9,857 nt of DNA from an uncultured Eubacteriales bacterium (GCA_905202605.1 CAJKSU010000096.1:1-9857), one strand, 5' to 3'; positions 1 to 6,768 are shown, numbered from the stretch's first letter. The notes: generated by a model from the letters alone, not told the origin. Numbers and translations: made by a program.

Positions 1-35
1 TACAGTTTGGGCGGGAAAGCTTACAGTTTTGTAAG
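1..35. repeat. Short direct and inverted repeats at window edge
   Basis: TACAGTTT occurs at 1-8 and again at 22-29, a 21-bp period or about two helical turns. The second copy also lies in a perfect 5-bp inverted repeat, CTTAC (20-24) and GTAAG (31-35), with a 6-base loop. The left edge cuts this region, so it could be the end of a longer repeat array, a regulator site upstream of the promoter at 75-103, or chance in AT-rich DNA. Confidence 0.3.
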
Positions 36-74
36 GTTGGGGACGAAATCTGTTTGGTTTTTGTGAATTATGGT

Positions 75-103
75 TTGACAAGCAGAAATGTGTAGGGTAA
101 AAT
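75..103 (+). promoter_or_regulatory. Sigma-A-type promoter for the 170-574 gene
   Basis: A perfect -35 box TTGACA (75-80) is followed after exactly 17 bases by TAAAAT (98-103), one mismatch from TATAAT. Transcription would start near 110, giving a leader of about 60 bases before the start codon at 170. This is a strong vegetative-type promoter and suggests the AT-rich gene is expressed on its own. Confidence 0.7.
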
Positions 104-169
104 GGAATTGGAAAATATAGATTGAATTGCTAAATTGTAAAAATTACAGAGGAAAGTGGAGGGATGGGC

Positions 170-574
170 ATGAAAGATCAGATTCAACTGAGTTTTGTTC
201 AGAAAAGTGCGAAATATTACGATGGAGAAAACGCAATATGGGTGATGGAATATACTTCAAACCGCGAGTATAGCTTCATGGAAATTGTTAAAGTATTTCA
301 GGATATTCCGTCGACTAGTATTTTGGTTGACGAAAACGAGGATGTAGGGTTTAAGACGGTTGATGGAGTGTATGATATGGATTACTTTATGAAGGAATAC
401 AAAAAGATTGCGTGCTCCGATATTGCGAAGATAAATTTAAATACAGAATATCAGCAAGAGCGCATAACAATCAGCATGTATCAGCACAGCACAACGATCA
501 AGCTGGCAACTCCGAAAAAAAATTGGGGTCAACAAATCATGCAATTTATAGCGAACGGCGGCGGAAATCATTGA
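170..574 (+). CDS. AT-rich hypothetical protein, 134 aa
   Basis: I do not recognise this protein. It is small, soluble-looking and mixed acidic/basic, with no signal peptide, membrane segment or obvious metal or catalytic motif. It is rich in Ile, Lys, Asn, Tyr and Met. Two starts are possible. ATG at 170 has GGAGGG (158-163) six bases upstream; ATG at 164 is two codons longer but would sit directly on that ribosome-binding site. I therefore prefer 170. The gene has its own promoter (75-103) and ends before a terminator (631-658), so it is a single-gene unit pointing towards the psuKG operon. Base composition is unlike its neighbours: bases 181-240 are about 35% GC by count, against about 55-68% in counted parts of psuG. 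Horizontal acquisition is a reasonable inference. An orphan immunity protein or a phage/plasmid-derived accessory gene is possible but unproven. Confidence 0.7.
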   Translation: MKDQIQLSFVQKSAKYYDGENAIWVMEYTSNREYSFMEIVKVFQDIPSTSILVDENEDVGFKTVDGVYDMDYFMKEYKKIACSDIAKINLNTEYQQERITISMYQHSTTIKLATPKKNWGQQIMQFIANGGGNH

Positions 575-626
575 TAGCCGTGCTATTTTGGATTGTGGCG
601 GCGTATGTTCAAGCAACCAGAAGCAG

Positions 627-664
627 AAAAAGAGGGGCAACCAGGCGGTTGTCCCTCTCATTTT
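627..664. terminator. Bidirectional terminator between convergent genes
   Basis: A 12-bp stem pairs 631-642 (AGAGGGGCAACC) with 647-658 (GGTTGTCCCTCT) across an AGGC loop. The 637/652 pair is G.U on the plus strand and A.C on the minus strand. Read leftward, the stem is followed at once by a run of T residues (complement of A627-A631), a good rho-independent terminator for psuG. Read rightward, it is followed by CA then TTTT (661-664), serving the 170-574 gene. It lies in the gap between these two convergent genes. Confidence 0.8.
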
Positions 665-672
665 ATCACATC

Positions 673-1596
673 TTAGTCCATCTTGCACAGCTCGCAGGCG
701 GTCTTTGCCGCCAGCGCAGCGTTGTTGTAAACCAGCTGAATGTTGGAATCCAGGCTGTCGCCGCCGGTCAGCTCCTTGACCTTAGCCAGCAGGAAAGGCG
801 TGGTTGCCTTGCCGTGGATGCCCTGCTCCTTGGCCTCAGCGATGGCCTGATCGATGGCGCCGTTGATCACAGCGGGATCCATGGAGTACTCCTCCGGGAT
901 GGGGTTGGTGACCAGCATGCCGCCCTTGAGGCCCAGCTCCTGCTGTACGTGGAAGGTTTTCGCCAGCTCTGCGGGGGTGTCCATGCGGTAGTCCACGCCG
1001 AAGCCGGACTTCCGGGTGTAGAAGGCGGGCAGCTCGTCGGTGCCGTAGCCGATGACGGGAACGCCGTGAGTCTCCAGATACTCCAGAGTCAGACCCAGAT
1101 CCAGAATGGACTTTGCGCCGGCGCAGACGACCATAACGGGGGTGTTTGCCAGCTCCTCCAGATCAGCGGAGATATCCATGGTAGTCTCAGCGCCACGGTG
1201 TACGCCGCCGATGCCGCCAGTGGCGAAGATCTTGATGCCAGCCATGTGGGCGATCATCATGGTGGTGGTAACGGTGGTAGCGCCGTCCTCACCGCGGGCA
1301 ACCAGAGCAGCCAGGTCGCGGCGGCTTGCCTTGGCGATAGCCTGCCCCTTCTTGCCGAAATACTCGATCTCCTCAGGGGTCAGACCGGCCTTGAGCCGAC
1401 CGCCGATGATGGCAATGGTAGCGGGAACTGCACCATTCTCACGGATGATCTTCTCTACGTTCAGAGCAGTCTCCACATTCTGGGGATAGGGCATGCCGTG
1501 GGAGATGATGGTGGACTCCAGCGCGACAACGGGCTTACCGGCTGCAACAGCGGCAGCAACTTCGGGGTTTACGTCGAGAAAACGATTCATGTTCAT
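673..1596 (-). CDS. psuG: Pseudouridine-5'-phosphate glycosidase
   Basis: PsuG cleaves the C-C glycosidic bond of pseudouridine 5'-phosphate, giving uracil and ribose 5-phosphate; family members are Mn2+-dependent and cytoplasmic. The 307-aa length is typical. Hallmarks of the IndA/PsuG fold are present: ALESTIISHG (25-34, with the conserved Glu27), SRRDL (91-95, preceded by Lys89), GGVHRGAE (130-137), DISADL (141-146), AGAKSILDLG (159-168) and a C-terminal NNAALAA block. By analogy with the E. coli enzyme, Lys162 in AGAKS is the probable Schiff-base lysine and Asp141 a probable metal ligand; these positions are inferred from motif context. The start at 1596 overlaps the psuK stop in an ATGA arrangement and has GGAGGT (1603-1608) six bases upstream. 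Translation is therefore coupled to psuK. A terminator follows (627-664). No pseudouridine transporter lies beside it here. Confidence 0.96.
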   Translation of the reverse strand: MNMNRFLDVNPEVAAAVAAGKPVVALESTIISHGMPYPQNVETALNVEKIIRENGAVPATIAIIGGRLKAGLTPEEIEYFGKKGQAIAKASRRDLAALVARGEDGATTVTTTMMIAHMAGIKIFATGGIGGVHRGAETTMDISADLEELANTPVMVVCAGAKSILDLGLTLEYLETHGVPVIGYGTDELPAFYTRKSGFGVDYRMDTPAELAKTFHVQQELGLKGGMLVTNPIPEEYSMDPAVINGAIDQAIAEAKEQGIHGKATTPFLLAKVKELTGGDSLDSNIQLVYNNAALAAKTACELCKMD

Positions 1597-2690
1597 AATG
1601 TTACCTCCAAATTTATATTCATTCGTGCGATCAAAGCTTCTTCGGATAGTGCTTCATTGATGGTTTCCGTCCCCTCGATGGAGATGGAAGAGGCCGCGGA
1701 ACCGGCCATGGTGGACGTTCTCAGGTCACTGCCCTGAAGATAAGCCCAGACCAGACCTGCCACAAAGGCGTCCCCTGCCCCGGTGGCGTTGTTCACCTGA
1801 ACGGGATAACAGGGCAGCTCCAGCATTTCGTTGTGATCGGCAGCCAGTACGCCGCGGGTACCCAGAGAGATGAAGACCCGGTGCAGTCCTGTGTTCAGCA
1901 GAGCCTTTGCAGCCCGGCGGAGATCATCGTCGTTCTGGATGGAGATACCGGAGAGCAGCTCCGCTTCCAGCCGGTTGGGCTTTAGGGTGTGAAGCTTCCC
2001 CAGTACGTCCTTGAGCTTTTCCGCCTTGGTGACGGAAACCGGGTCCGCAAAAATCGGGACGGTCACATGCTCGGCGATGAACTCAATGGATTCTCTGGGA
2101 ATGTTGGCGTCCACCACCACCAGCTGTGCGCCGTTGAGCAGGTTCAGGTTCTTTTCGAGATAAGAGGGAGAGATCTGTTTGGCAATCTCCATGTCGCTGA
2201 CTGCCAGCGCCATGTCGCCGTCCGGGCCGCCCAGATAGAGATACGTGGAGGTGGAAGCGCCGGGAACCGTGCGCACGCGGCTGAAATCCAGACCGCAGGC
2301 GGTACAGGTGGCGGCGATCTTCTCGCCGTAGAGGTCAGCGCCCACGGCACTGAGCATCCGAGCGTCCATGCCCAGAAGGCTGATGTTGTGGGCAATGTTC
2401 CGACCAACGCCGCCTACGCTCATGGTGACGGTGCCGGGGTTGGAATCCGCAGGGATCAGGGGGCTGTAGCTCTTTCCGCCAATGTCCATATTGACGCCGC
2501 CCACCACCACCACATAGGTGCCGGAGCGGAGGACATAACCCTTTCCTGCAATGAAGCCCTTTTTCGTGAGGTTGGAAATGTGGACTGCCACAGAGGAGCG
2601 GGTGATCCCCGCCTTTTCAGCCAGCTCCTGCTGCGAGATCATGGGATTTTCCTCGATCCACCGCAGAATCTGACGTTCACGCTGGGTCAT
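1593..2690 (-). CDS. psuK: HTH-fused PfkB kinase, probable pseudouridine kinase
   Basis: This probably phosphorylates pseudouridine to pseudouridine 5'-phosphate, feeding PsuG, to which it is coupled by a 4-base overlap. Residues about 2-50 form a winged helix-turn-helix (QQELAEKAGITRSSVAVHIS, then a wing ending GKGYVL). Residues about 57-350 are a PfkB/ribokinase domain, with GGVNMDIGG near its start, the first PfkB signature at 93-107 (GGVGRNIAHN), and the second around NNATGAGDAF (300-309) with catalytic-base Asp307. Start choice: ATG at 2690 has GGAGGTG (2696-2702) five bases upstream. An ATG at 2726 is in frame but would put that site inside the gene, so I reject it; the protein is 365 aa. 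HTH-PfkB fusions are known and are often annotated as sugar kinases. The pseudouridine assignment rests on the psuG partner. The HTH and the operator-like repeat at 2705-2739 suggest autoregulation (inference). Confidence 0.93.
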   Translation of the reverse strand: MTQRERQILRWIEENPMISQQELAEKAGITRSSVAVHISNLTKKGFIAGKGYVLRSGTYVVVVGGVNMDIGGKSYSPLIPADSNPGTVTMSVGGVGRNIAHNISLLGMDARMLSAVGADLYGEKIAATCTACGLDFSRVRTVPGASTSTYLYLGGPDGDMALAVSDMEIAKQISPSYLEKNLNLLNGAQLVVVDANIPRESIEFIAEHVTVPIFADPVSVTKAEKLKDVLGKLHTLKPNRLEAELLSGISIQNDDDLRRAAKALLNTGLHRVFISLGTRGVLAADHNEMLELPCYPVQVNNATGAGDAFVAGLVWAYLQGSDLRTSTMAGSAASSISIEGTETINEALSEEALIARMNINLEVTL

Positions 2691-2704
2691 TGCATCACCT
2701 CCAG

Positions 2705-2739
2705 TAAACAATTGCTTATCATTCATAATCTATTGTTTA
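2705..2739 (-). promoter_or_regulatory. Candidate operator for psuKG
   Basis: TAAACAAT (2705-2712) and ATTGTTTA (2732-2739) form a perfect 8-bp inverted repeat with 19 bases between the arms, about 27 bp centre to centre. The right arm fills the space between the -10 box and the expected transcription start; the left arm lies about 20-28 bases downstream of that start. A dimeric or tetrameric repressor bound here would block initiation. The natural candidate is the HTH domain of PsuK itself. No second copy was noticed in the window. Confidence 0.6.
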
Positions 2740-2766
2740 GTATACACGCTTTCGGAAAAATGTCAA
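2739..2766 (-). promoter_or_regulatory. Sigma-A-type promoter of psuKG
   Basis: Read leftward, a perfect TTGACA (complement of 2761-2766) is followed by a 16-base spacer and TATACT (complement of 2739-2744), one mismatch from consensus. Transcription should start near 2732, leaving a leader of about 42 bases before the psuK ATG at 2690. The promoter begins about 30 bases downstream of the terminator of the preceding operon, so psuKG is an independent unit. Confidence 0.75.
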
Positions 2767-2797
2767 GGGGGAACTGAAAATTTCTTTGGAAAACAGG

Positions 2798-2820
2798 AAA
2801 AACCTCCCCGGCTGGGGAGG
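2798..2820 (-). terminator. Rho-independent terminator of the amidase-radA-regulator-kinase cluster
   Basis: CCTCCCC (2803-2809) and GGGGAGG (2814-2820) form a perfect 7-bp GC-rich stem with a 4-base loop. Read leftward it is followed directly by TTTTT (complement of 2798-2802). The orientation fits transcripts coming from the histidine kinase gene, although it lies about 150 bases beyond that gene's stop. Confidence 0.8.
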
Positions 2821-2968
2821 CTATGGACTGCTGTACGGATAAACCCCTCTGGGCTGCTGCTCATTTCCCCTTACAGGGGAGACTGATTCGATGCGCTCAA
2901 GGTTCCCGCTGCAAGGGGGAATGTCAATTTTGGTGACAAGAGGGTTATTTGAGAGGTTCCCCTGATTT
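2821..2968. repeat. Palindrome-rich intergenic stretch, possible degenerate repeat element
   Basis: This gap between the kinase stop and its terminator holds no convincing ORF. It contains several small hairpins: TCCCCT/AGGGGA (2866-2871, 2875-2880), TTCCC/GGGAA (2903-2907, 2917-2921) and TGTCA/TGACA (2922-2926, 2934-2938). AGGTTCCC also occurs twice in direct orientation (2900-2907, 2954-2961). The density of short CCCC/GGGG palindromes recalls the small dispersed intergenic repeats common in gut Firmicutes. Being transcribed as the 3' tail of the kinase mRNA, it could also act in RNA stability. Neither reading is proven. Confidence 0.4.
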
Positions 2969-3946
2969 CTACTCGATCCCGATCTCCTGCCGAGTCAGAT
3001 CCACACATACCCGTGTCCCCTGCCCCGGCGTGGAGGTGATGGAAATGGTATGCCCCAGACGGCTGAGAATTTCATGGCAGAGATACAGGCCGATTCCGGT
3101 GGTTTTCCGATCCCGGCGCCCATTCAGGCCGGTGTAGCCCTTTTCAAAGACGCGGGGCAGGTCAGCCGGAGCAATGCCGATGCCGTTGTCCTGAATCATC
3201 AGCTGCCCCTCCCCTTCCATTTGAATGGTGACGCAGCCGCCGGGGGCGTATTTTAGGCAGTTGGACAGCAGCTGTTCAATCACGAATCCCAGCCATTTTT
3301 CATCCGTCAGCACCGTATATTCCGTGGGCGTAAAGTTGAGGCGCACCTTGGCACGGATAAACTGCCCGGCATAGGCGTGGATCGCCGTGCGCAGAATGTT
3401 GTCCAGCGGGTACTCCCGAATCACAAAGTCGGAGATCCCCTCCCCCATCCGGAGATAATTCAGCGCCATGGAGACGTATTGCTGCACCTTGAACAGCTCA
3501 CCCTTTAATTCACCGTTTCCGTCGCCGGGCTGAGCCTGTAATAGAAGATCCATAGCGGAGATCGGGGTTTTGATCTGGTGCGCCCAAAGGGTGAAATAAT
3601 CCAGCGTATCCGCATAGCGGCGCTGTGCCTCATCGGACAGCTGAACCTTCTGTGCGTACAGCTGGGAAAGCAGCGCCTGATAGTCCTGCTCAACGATGCT
3701 GTCGGGGTGCGGAAGATGCTCCAGACTGTTCCGAATATCCAGCTCCCGCAGGAGCCGATGGCGGCGGTAGAACCGGATCCACTCCACCCCCAGCAGCAAA
3801 AGCAGAAATACAACGCCCAGCCCCAGCGCATAGAGCACCGGAGCGAACGGAATGCCGGAAAACAGCAGCACCAGCGTCGTAATGGCATAGAGAAATCCGG
3901 CAGAGATCAGCGTCACGCGGTATTGCCGCAGAAATGAAATGAACAT
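2969..3946 (-). CDS. BceS-like intramembrane-sensing histidine kinase
   Basis: This 325-aa membrane histidine kinase is the partner of the response regulator just upstream. Two hydrophobic segments (about 12-30 and 36-54) are joined by only a few residues, so there is almost no extracellular sensor. That is the layout of BceS-type kinases, which sense envelope stress or antimicrobial peptides, usually through a companion ABC transporter. The dimerisation/phosphoacceptor region holds His123 in FTLWAHQIKTP (118-128). The ATPase domain has an N box EQLLSNCLKYA (224-234), G1 DNGIG (253-257), a conserved F box near 268 and G2 TGIGLYL (283-289). All catalytic motifs look intact. ATG at 3946 has AGGAGG (3953-3958) six bases upstream, and that site overlaps the regulator's stop codon, implying coupled translation. 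No BceAB-like transporter is present in the window. The ligand cannot be told from sequence. Confidence 0.93.
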   Translation of the reverse strand: MFISFLRQYRVTLISAGFLYAITTLVLLFSGIPFAPVLYALGLGVVFLLLLLGVEWIRFYRRHRLLRELDIRNSLEHLPHPDSIVEQDYQALLSQLYAQKVQLSDEAQRRYADTLDYFTLWAHQIKTPISAMDLLLQAQPGDGNGELKGELFKVQQYVSMALNYLRMGEGISDFVIREYPLDNILRTAIHAYAGQFIRAKVRLNFTPTEYTVLTDEKWLGFVIEQLLSNCLKYAPGGCVTIQMEGEGQLMIQDNGIGIAPADLPRVFEKGYTGLNGRRDRKTTGIGLYLCHEILSRLGHTISITSTPGQGTRVCVDLTRQEIGIE

Positions 3947-3956
3947 GCCCTTCCTC

Positions 3957-4631
3957 CTAGGAGATCAGATATCCCATGCCTTTTTTTGTGACGATGAAAT
4001 CCGTCAGTCCGGCGGCGGCGAGCTTTTTCCGGAGCCGCCCGATGTTGACGGTCAGGGTGTTTTCGTCTACATAACAGTCTGTCTCCCAGAGCTTTTCCAT
4101 GAGGCTGTCCCGGCTGACCACGGTTCCGGTGCGTTCCATCAATGCCTCCAGAATTCGATATTCATTCTTGCTCAGTTCAATACGTCTGCCCTGATATTGC
4201 AGGCTGGCGTCGCCGGTGTTCAGCGTGGCGCCGTGAGCCTGAGGCTGCGGGGGCGCCGGAGAAAAGTCATAGCTGCGGCGGAGAAGCGCCTGAATTTTTG
4301 CCATGAGAACGCTGAGATCAAAGGGCTTTGCGATAAAATCGTCGCCGCCCATATTTATCGCCATGATGATATTGAGATTCTCCGAGGCAGAGGAAATGAA
4401 GATCACCGGAACCTGAGAGATTTTTCGGATCTCCTGACACCAGTGATAGCCGTCAAAGAACGGCAGGGAGATGTCCAGCAGCACCAGCTGGGGCTGAAAT
4501 TCCGCAAACTCCGGCATAACATCCTGTAAATTGCGCGTCCGGTGTACCTGATGCCCCCAGCCGGAGATATACTGCTCCATGGCCCCAGCAATCACCGGGT
4601 CATCCTCTACGATCATAATGCGATGGGACAT
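3957..4631 (-). CDS. OmpR/PhoB-family response regulator, BceR-like
   Basis: This 224-aa DNA-binding response regulator probably receives phosphate from the kinase encoded 10 bases downstream. The receiver domain (about 3-117) has the acidic pair Asp10/Asp11, phosphoacceptor Asp53 in LVLLDISLP, the switch residue Ser80 and Lys102 in AKPF. A Pro-rich linker (about 123-135) leads to an OmpR-type winged helix (about 136-224). That domain includes LWETDCYVDENTLTVNIGRL and a final KKGMGYLI wing, as in BceR-like regulators. The start at 4631 lies three bases after the radA stop; its ribosome-binding site GGAGGC sits inside the end of radA (about 4639-4644). It is therefore probably co-transcribed with radA. 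Its target genes are not evident. BceR-type regulators usually control a resistance ABC transporter, which is not next to it on either side here. Confidence 0.95.
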   Translation of the reverse strand: MSHRIMIVEDDPVIAGAMEQYISGWGHQVHRTRNLQDVMPEFAEFQPQLVLLDISLPFFDGYHWCQEIRKISQVPVIFISSASENLNIIMAINMGGDDFIAKPFDLSVLMAKIQALLRRSYDFSPAPPQPQAHGATLNTGDASLQYQGRRIELSKNEYRILEALMERTGTVVSRDSLMEKLWETDCYVDENTLTVNIGRLRKKLAAAGLTDFIVTKKGMGYLIS

Positions 4632-4634
4632 GGC

Positions 4635-6005
4635 TTACGCCTCCAATGCTTCGTCAATGGCCTGACGGATATTCTTTACCCGAACCACGGTCATGCCCTC
4701 CGGGGGCAGCACCTTGGCGCTCCCCTGATGGGGGATCAGTACACGGGTAAAGCCCAGACGGTTCAGCTCCCCCAGCCGCAGGGAGAGGTTGTTGACGGCG
4801 CGAATTTCGCCGGTCAGTCCCACCTCGCCGATGGCGGCGACATTGTTGGCGATGGCCTTGTCCCGATAGCTGGAGGCCAGCGCCAACACCAGAGGAAGAT
4901 CCGCAGCCGGTTCCGACAGGCTCAGACCGCCGATGACGTTGATATAGCCGTCGCAGGAGGAAAGCCGCATGCCGCCCCGCTTGTCCAGCACCGCCATCAG
5001 CAGCGTTGCCCGGTTAAAATCAAAGCCGTCGGTGGTTCTGCGGGGCACATTGAAGCTGGAGGATACCACCAGCGCCTGAATCTCCGCCAGAATGGGGCGA
5101 GTCCCCTCCATGGCGCAGGCCACGCAGGTGCCGGGGGCATTCAGGGGACGGCCGGACAACAGCATTTCCGAAGGATTCTCCACCTCCTGCAGGCCGCTTT
5201 CGTGCATATCAAAGACGCCCAGCTCATTGGTGGAGCCAAAGCGGTTCTTTGCGGCGCTGAGCAGCCGATAGGAGGTGTTTCGATCTCCTTCAAAGTAGAG
5301 TACGCAGTCTACCATGTGCTCCAGCACCTTGGGGCCGGCAATGGAGCCTTCCTTGTTGATATGTCCCACCACAAAGACCGTAATGCCCTGTGCCTTGGCA
5401 AGGTGCATCAGGGTCATGGTGCATTCCTTGACCTGGGTGATGCTGCCGGGGGCGGAGGTCCCATCCTGCGTGTAGAGGGTCTGGATGGAATCGACGACCA
5501 GCACATCGGGAGTAAGCTCCTCCACGGACACAAGAATATCCTCCATGGAGGTTTCCGACAGGACATAAAGCCCCTGACCGGTTACGCCCAGACGCACCGC
5601 ACGCATTTTCAGCTGGGTTTCCGATTCCTCGCCGGAGACATAGAGCACCTTCAGACTGTGGGAAACATAGTCGCACAGCTGGAGCAGAAGCGTGGACTTT
5701 CCGATGCCGGGGGCGCCGCCCACCAGCACCAGCGAGCCGCGGACCGCACCGCCGCCCAACACCCGATCCAGCTCCGACATGCCTGTGGAAAAGCGCACCT
5801 CGTCGGTGGTGTCCAGCTCCATCAGCGGGCGTGCATTGCGCCTCACGCCGCCGGAGGAAACGGCGGCACGGGATACGCCCTTGGGCTTGGGGGCGGCCTT
5901 ATGCTCAACAATGGTGTTCCACTGTCCGCAGGCAGGGCATCTCCCCTGCCACTTCATGGTTTCATTGCCGCAGGAGGTGCAGTAAAAAACTGTTTTTTCT
6001 TTCAT
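4635..6005 (-). CDS. radA: DNA repair protein RadA/Sms
   Basis: RadA is a hexameric DnaB-like branch-migration ATPase acting in recombination, repair and transformation. At 456 aa it is full length for the family. An N-terminal C4 zinc finger (Cys9, Cys12, Cys23, Cys26) leads to a RecA-like core with Walker A GGAPGIGKST (96-105, Lys103) and Walker B VLVVDS (168-173, Asp172). The RadA-specific KNRFG motif follows at 253-257. The C-terminal third (about 285-456) is the Lon-like domain. ATG at 6005 has GAGGAC (complement of 6011-6016) five bases upstream. The first 44 bases overlap the 3' end of the amidase gene in another frame, and the stop is three bases before the response regulator. Placement between a sporulation amidase and a two-component system gives no obvious functional link and may reflect only shared transcription. 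Confidence 0.97.
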   Translation of the reverse strand: MKEKTVFYCTSCGNETMKWQGRCPACGQWNTIVEHKAAPKPKGVSRAAVSSGGVRRNARPLMELDTTDEVRFSTGMSELDRVLGGGAVRGSLVLVGGAPGIGKSTLLLQLCDYVSHSLKVLYVSGEESETQLKMRAVRLGVTGQGLYVLSETSMEDILVSVEELTPDVLVVDSIQTLYTQDGTSAPGSITQVKECTMTLMHLAKAQGITVFVVGHINKEGSIAGPKVLEHMVDCVLYFEGDRNTSYRLLSAAKNRFGSTNELGVFDMHESGLQEVENPSEMLLSGRPLNAPGTCVACAMEGTRPILAEIQALVVSSSFNVPRRTTDGFDFNRATLLMAVLDKRGGMRLSSCDGYINVIGGLSLSEPAADLPLVLALASSYRDKAIANNVAAIGEVGLTGEIRAVNNLSLRLGELNRLGFTRVLIPHQGSAKVLPPEGMTVVRVKNIRQAIDEALEA

Positions 6006-6738
6006 AATACGTCCTCAAAACGGTGTCGGAATCAGCTTCCGACAGGTGATTTGCCGCCGTAACGGCAATGGTAACCGCAAGCCTTGACTGATAGCTCGAA
6101 TCCTGAAGCCGCAACAGCTCTGAAGGATTGCTGAGAAAGCCGCATTCCACCAGAATAGCGGGCTGCGTCACATGGTTCATGAGATATACGTCCGGAGAAA
6201 TGGCCTTTGCCATGCGGCTGTTTTCCGGATCCACATTGGTTTTCAGTGCCAGCTGCATAGTTTCCCCCAGCGACTTTGCGCCACTCTGAGCGTTGTAAAA
6301 GATTTGCGCCCCGTGATACTGCTGCTGGGGATAGGTGTTGCCGTGGATGCTGATGAGAAGCCCATGAGCGCAGTCGTTGACCAGCGCAGTCCGGCTGCGG
6401 ATGTCTGTGACCTTCTTCTGTGAGATGGACTTTGCCTCCGGGGAAGCGAGGTCGGTATCGCTGCTCCGGGTCAGGAGGGTCTTTTCCCCCAGCAGCCCCA
6501 GAACCGCGTCAGTTTTCAGGGTGATGGACAGATTCAAATCGCATTCCCGCGTGCCGTCTGCACCGGATGCACCGCCGTCCGCACCGCCGTGACCGGCGTC
6601 CAGAATAATCGTCCGGGGAATGGCAGCCTCCCCGGATACGCCTCTGCTCTGCCGGACGCCGCGAAACGCAAAGGCCGCCAGCAGCGCCAGAGACAGAACA
6701 TACATACAGGATAAAAATCTTGCTTCCCCGTGCTTCAT
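5962..6738 (-). CDS. cwlD: CwlD-like N-acetylmuramoyl-L-alanine amidase
   Basis: This zinc-dependent Amidase_3 enzyme removes the peptide from muramic acid. CwlD does this in the spore cortex, the first step towards muramic-delta-lactam, which marks cortex for germination lysis. The protein has 258 aa. One N-terminal hydrophobic segment (about 9-25) is a signal peptide or anchor, and the catalytic domain runs from about 42 to 235. Zinc ligands are His50 (DAGHGGADGG), Glu65 (RECDLN) and His132 (SIHGN); Glu198 (LVECGFLSNP) is the catalytic acid. GAQIFYN (143-149) and YLMNH (185-189) resemble CwlD more than autolysins. The residues after about 236 are a short tail overlapping radA. The ATG at 6738 lies five bases after GGGGGTG, a ribosome-binding site within a hairpin (6744-6768). 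No clear promoter was found just upstream. A vegetative amidase is the main alternative; the CwlD subtype is a moderately confident inference. Confidence 0.88.
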   Translation of the reverse strand: MKHGEARFLSCMYVLSLALLAAFAFRGVRQSRGVSGEAAIPRTIILDAGHGGADGGASGADGTRECDLNLSITLKTDAVLGLLGEKTLLTRSSDTDLASPEAKSISQKKVTDIRSRTALVNDCAHGLLISIHGNTYPQQQYHGAQIFYNAQSGAKSLGETMQLALKTNVDPENSRMAKAISPDVYLMNHVTQPAILVECGFLSNPSELLRLQDSSYQSRLAVTIAVTAANHLSEADSDTVLRTYYERKNSFLLHLLRQ

Positions 6739-6768
6739 AAAAACACCCCCATAAAATCTATGAGGGTG
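6739..6768 (-). terminator. Terminator-like hairpin over the amidase ribosome-binding site
   Basis: Read leftward, CACCCTCAT (complement of 6760-6768) pairs with ATGGGGGTG (complement of 6744-6752). The stem has nine pairs including one G.U, and a 7-base loop. It is followed directly by TTTTT (complement of 6739-6743) and then by the amidase ATG (6738). On the plus strand the G.U becomes C.A, so the structure favours the leftward RNA. It can end transcripts of the membrane-protein gene, which stops at 6784. In a read-through RNA it hides the GGGGGTG ribosome-binding site. Confidence 0.7.

Noticed and set aside
412..1737. A 441-codon rightward open frame opposite psuG
   Set aside because: It is the antisense shadow of psuG and the end of psuK. 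It starts inside the AT-rich gene in another frame, has no ribosome-binding site and shows low-complexity composition.
2691..2726. Twelve-residue N-terminal extension of psuK
   Set aside because: GGAGGTG lies inside the extension and is ideally spaced for the ATG at 2690; the extension also lies within the candidate operator region.
1989..2777. A 262-codon rightward open frame opposite psuK
   Set aside because: It runs antisense through the kinase and HTH domains and on through the promoter; its composition is shadow-like, with runs of His and Ala-Gly.
2821..2968. Riboswitch or structured regulatory RNA
   Set aside because: It lies after, not before, the kinase gene and before that transcript's terminator. 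The hairpins are short and match no riboswitch core that I recognise.
4542..6062. A 506-codon rightward open frame opposite radA and the regulator
   Set aside because: It is a mirror of GC-rich coding DNA on the other strand. Its product is rich in His, Gln and Gly with no family features, while the leftward genes are unmistakable.
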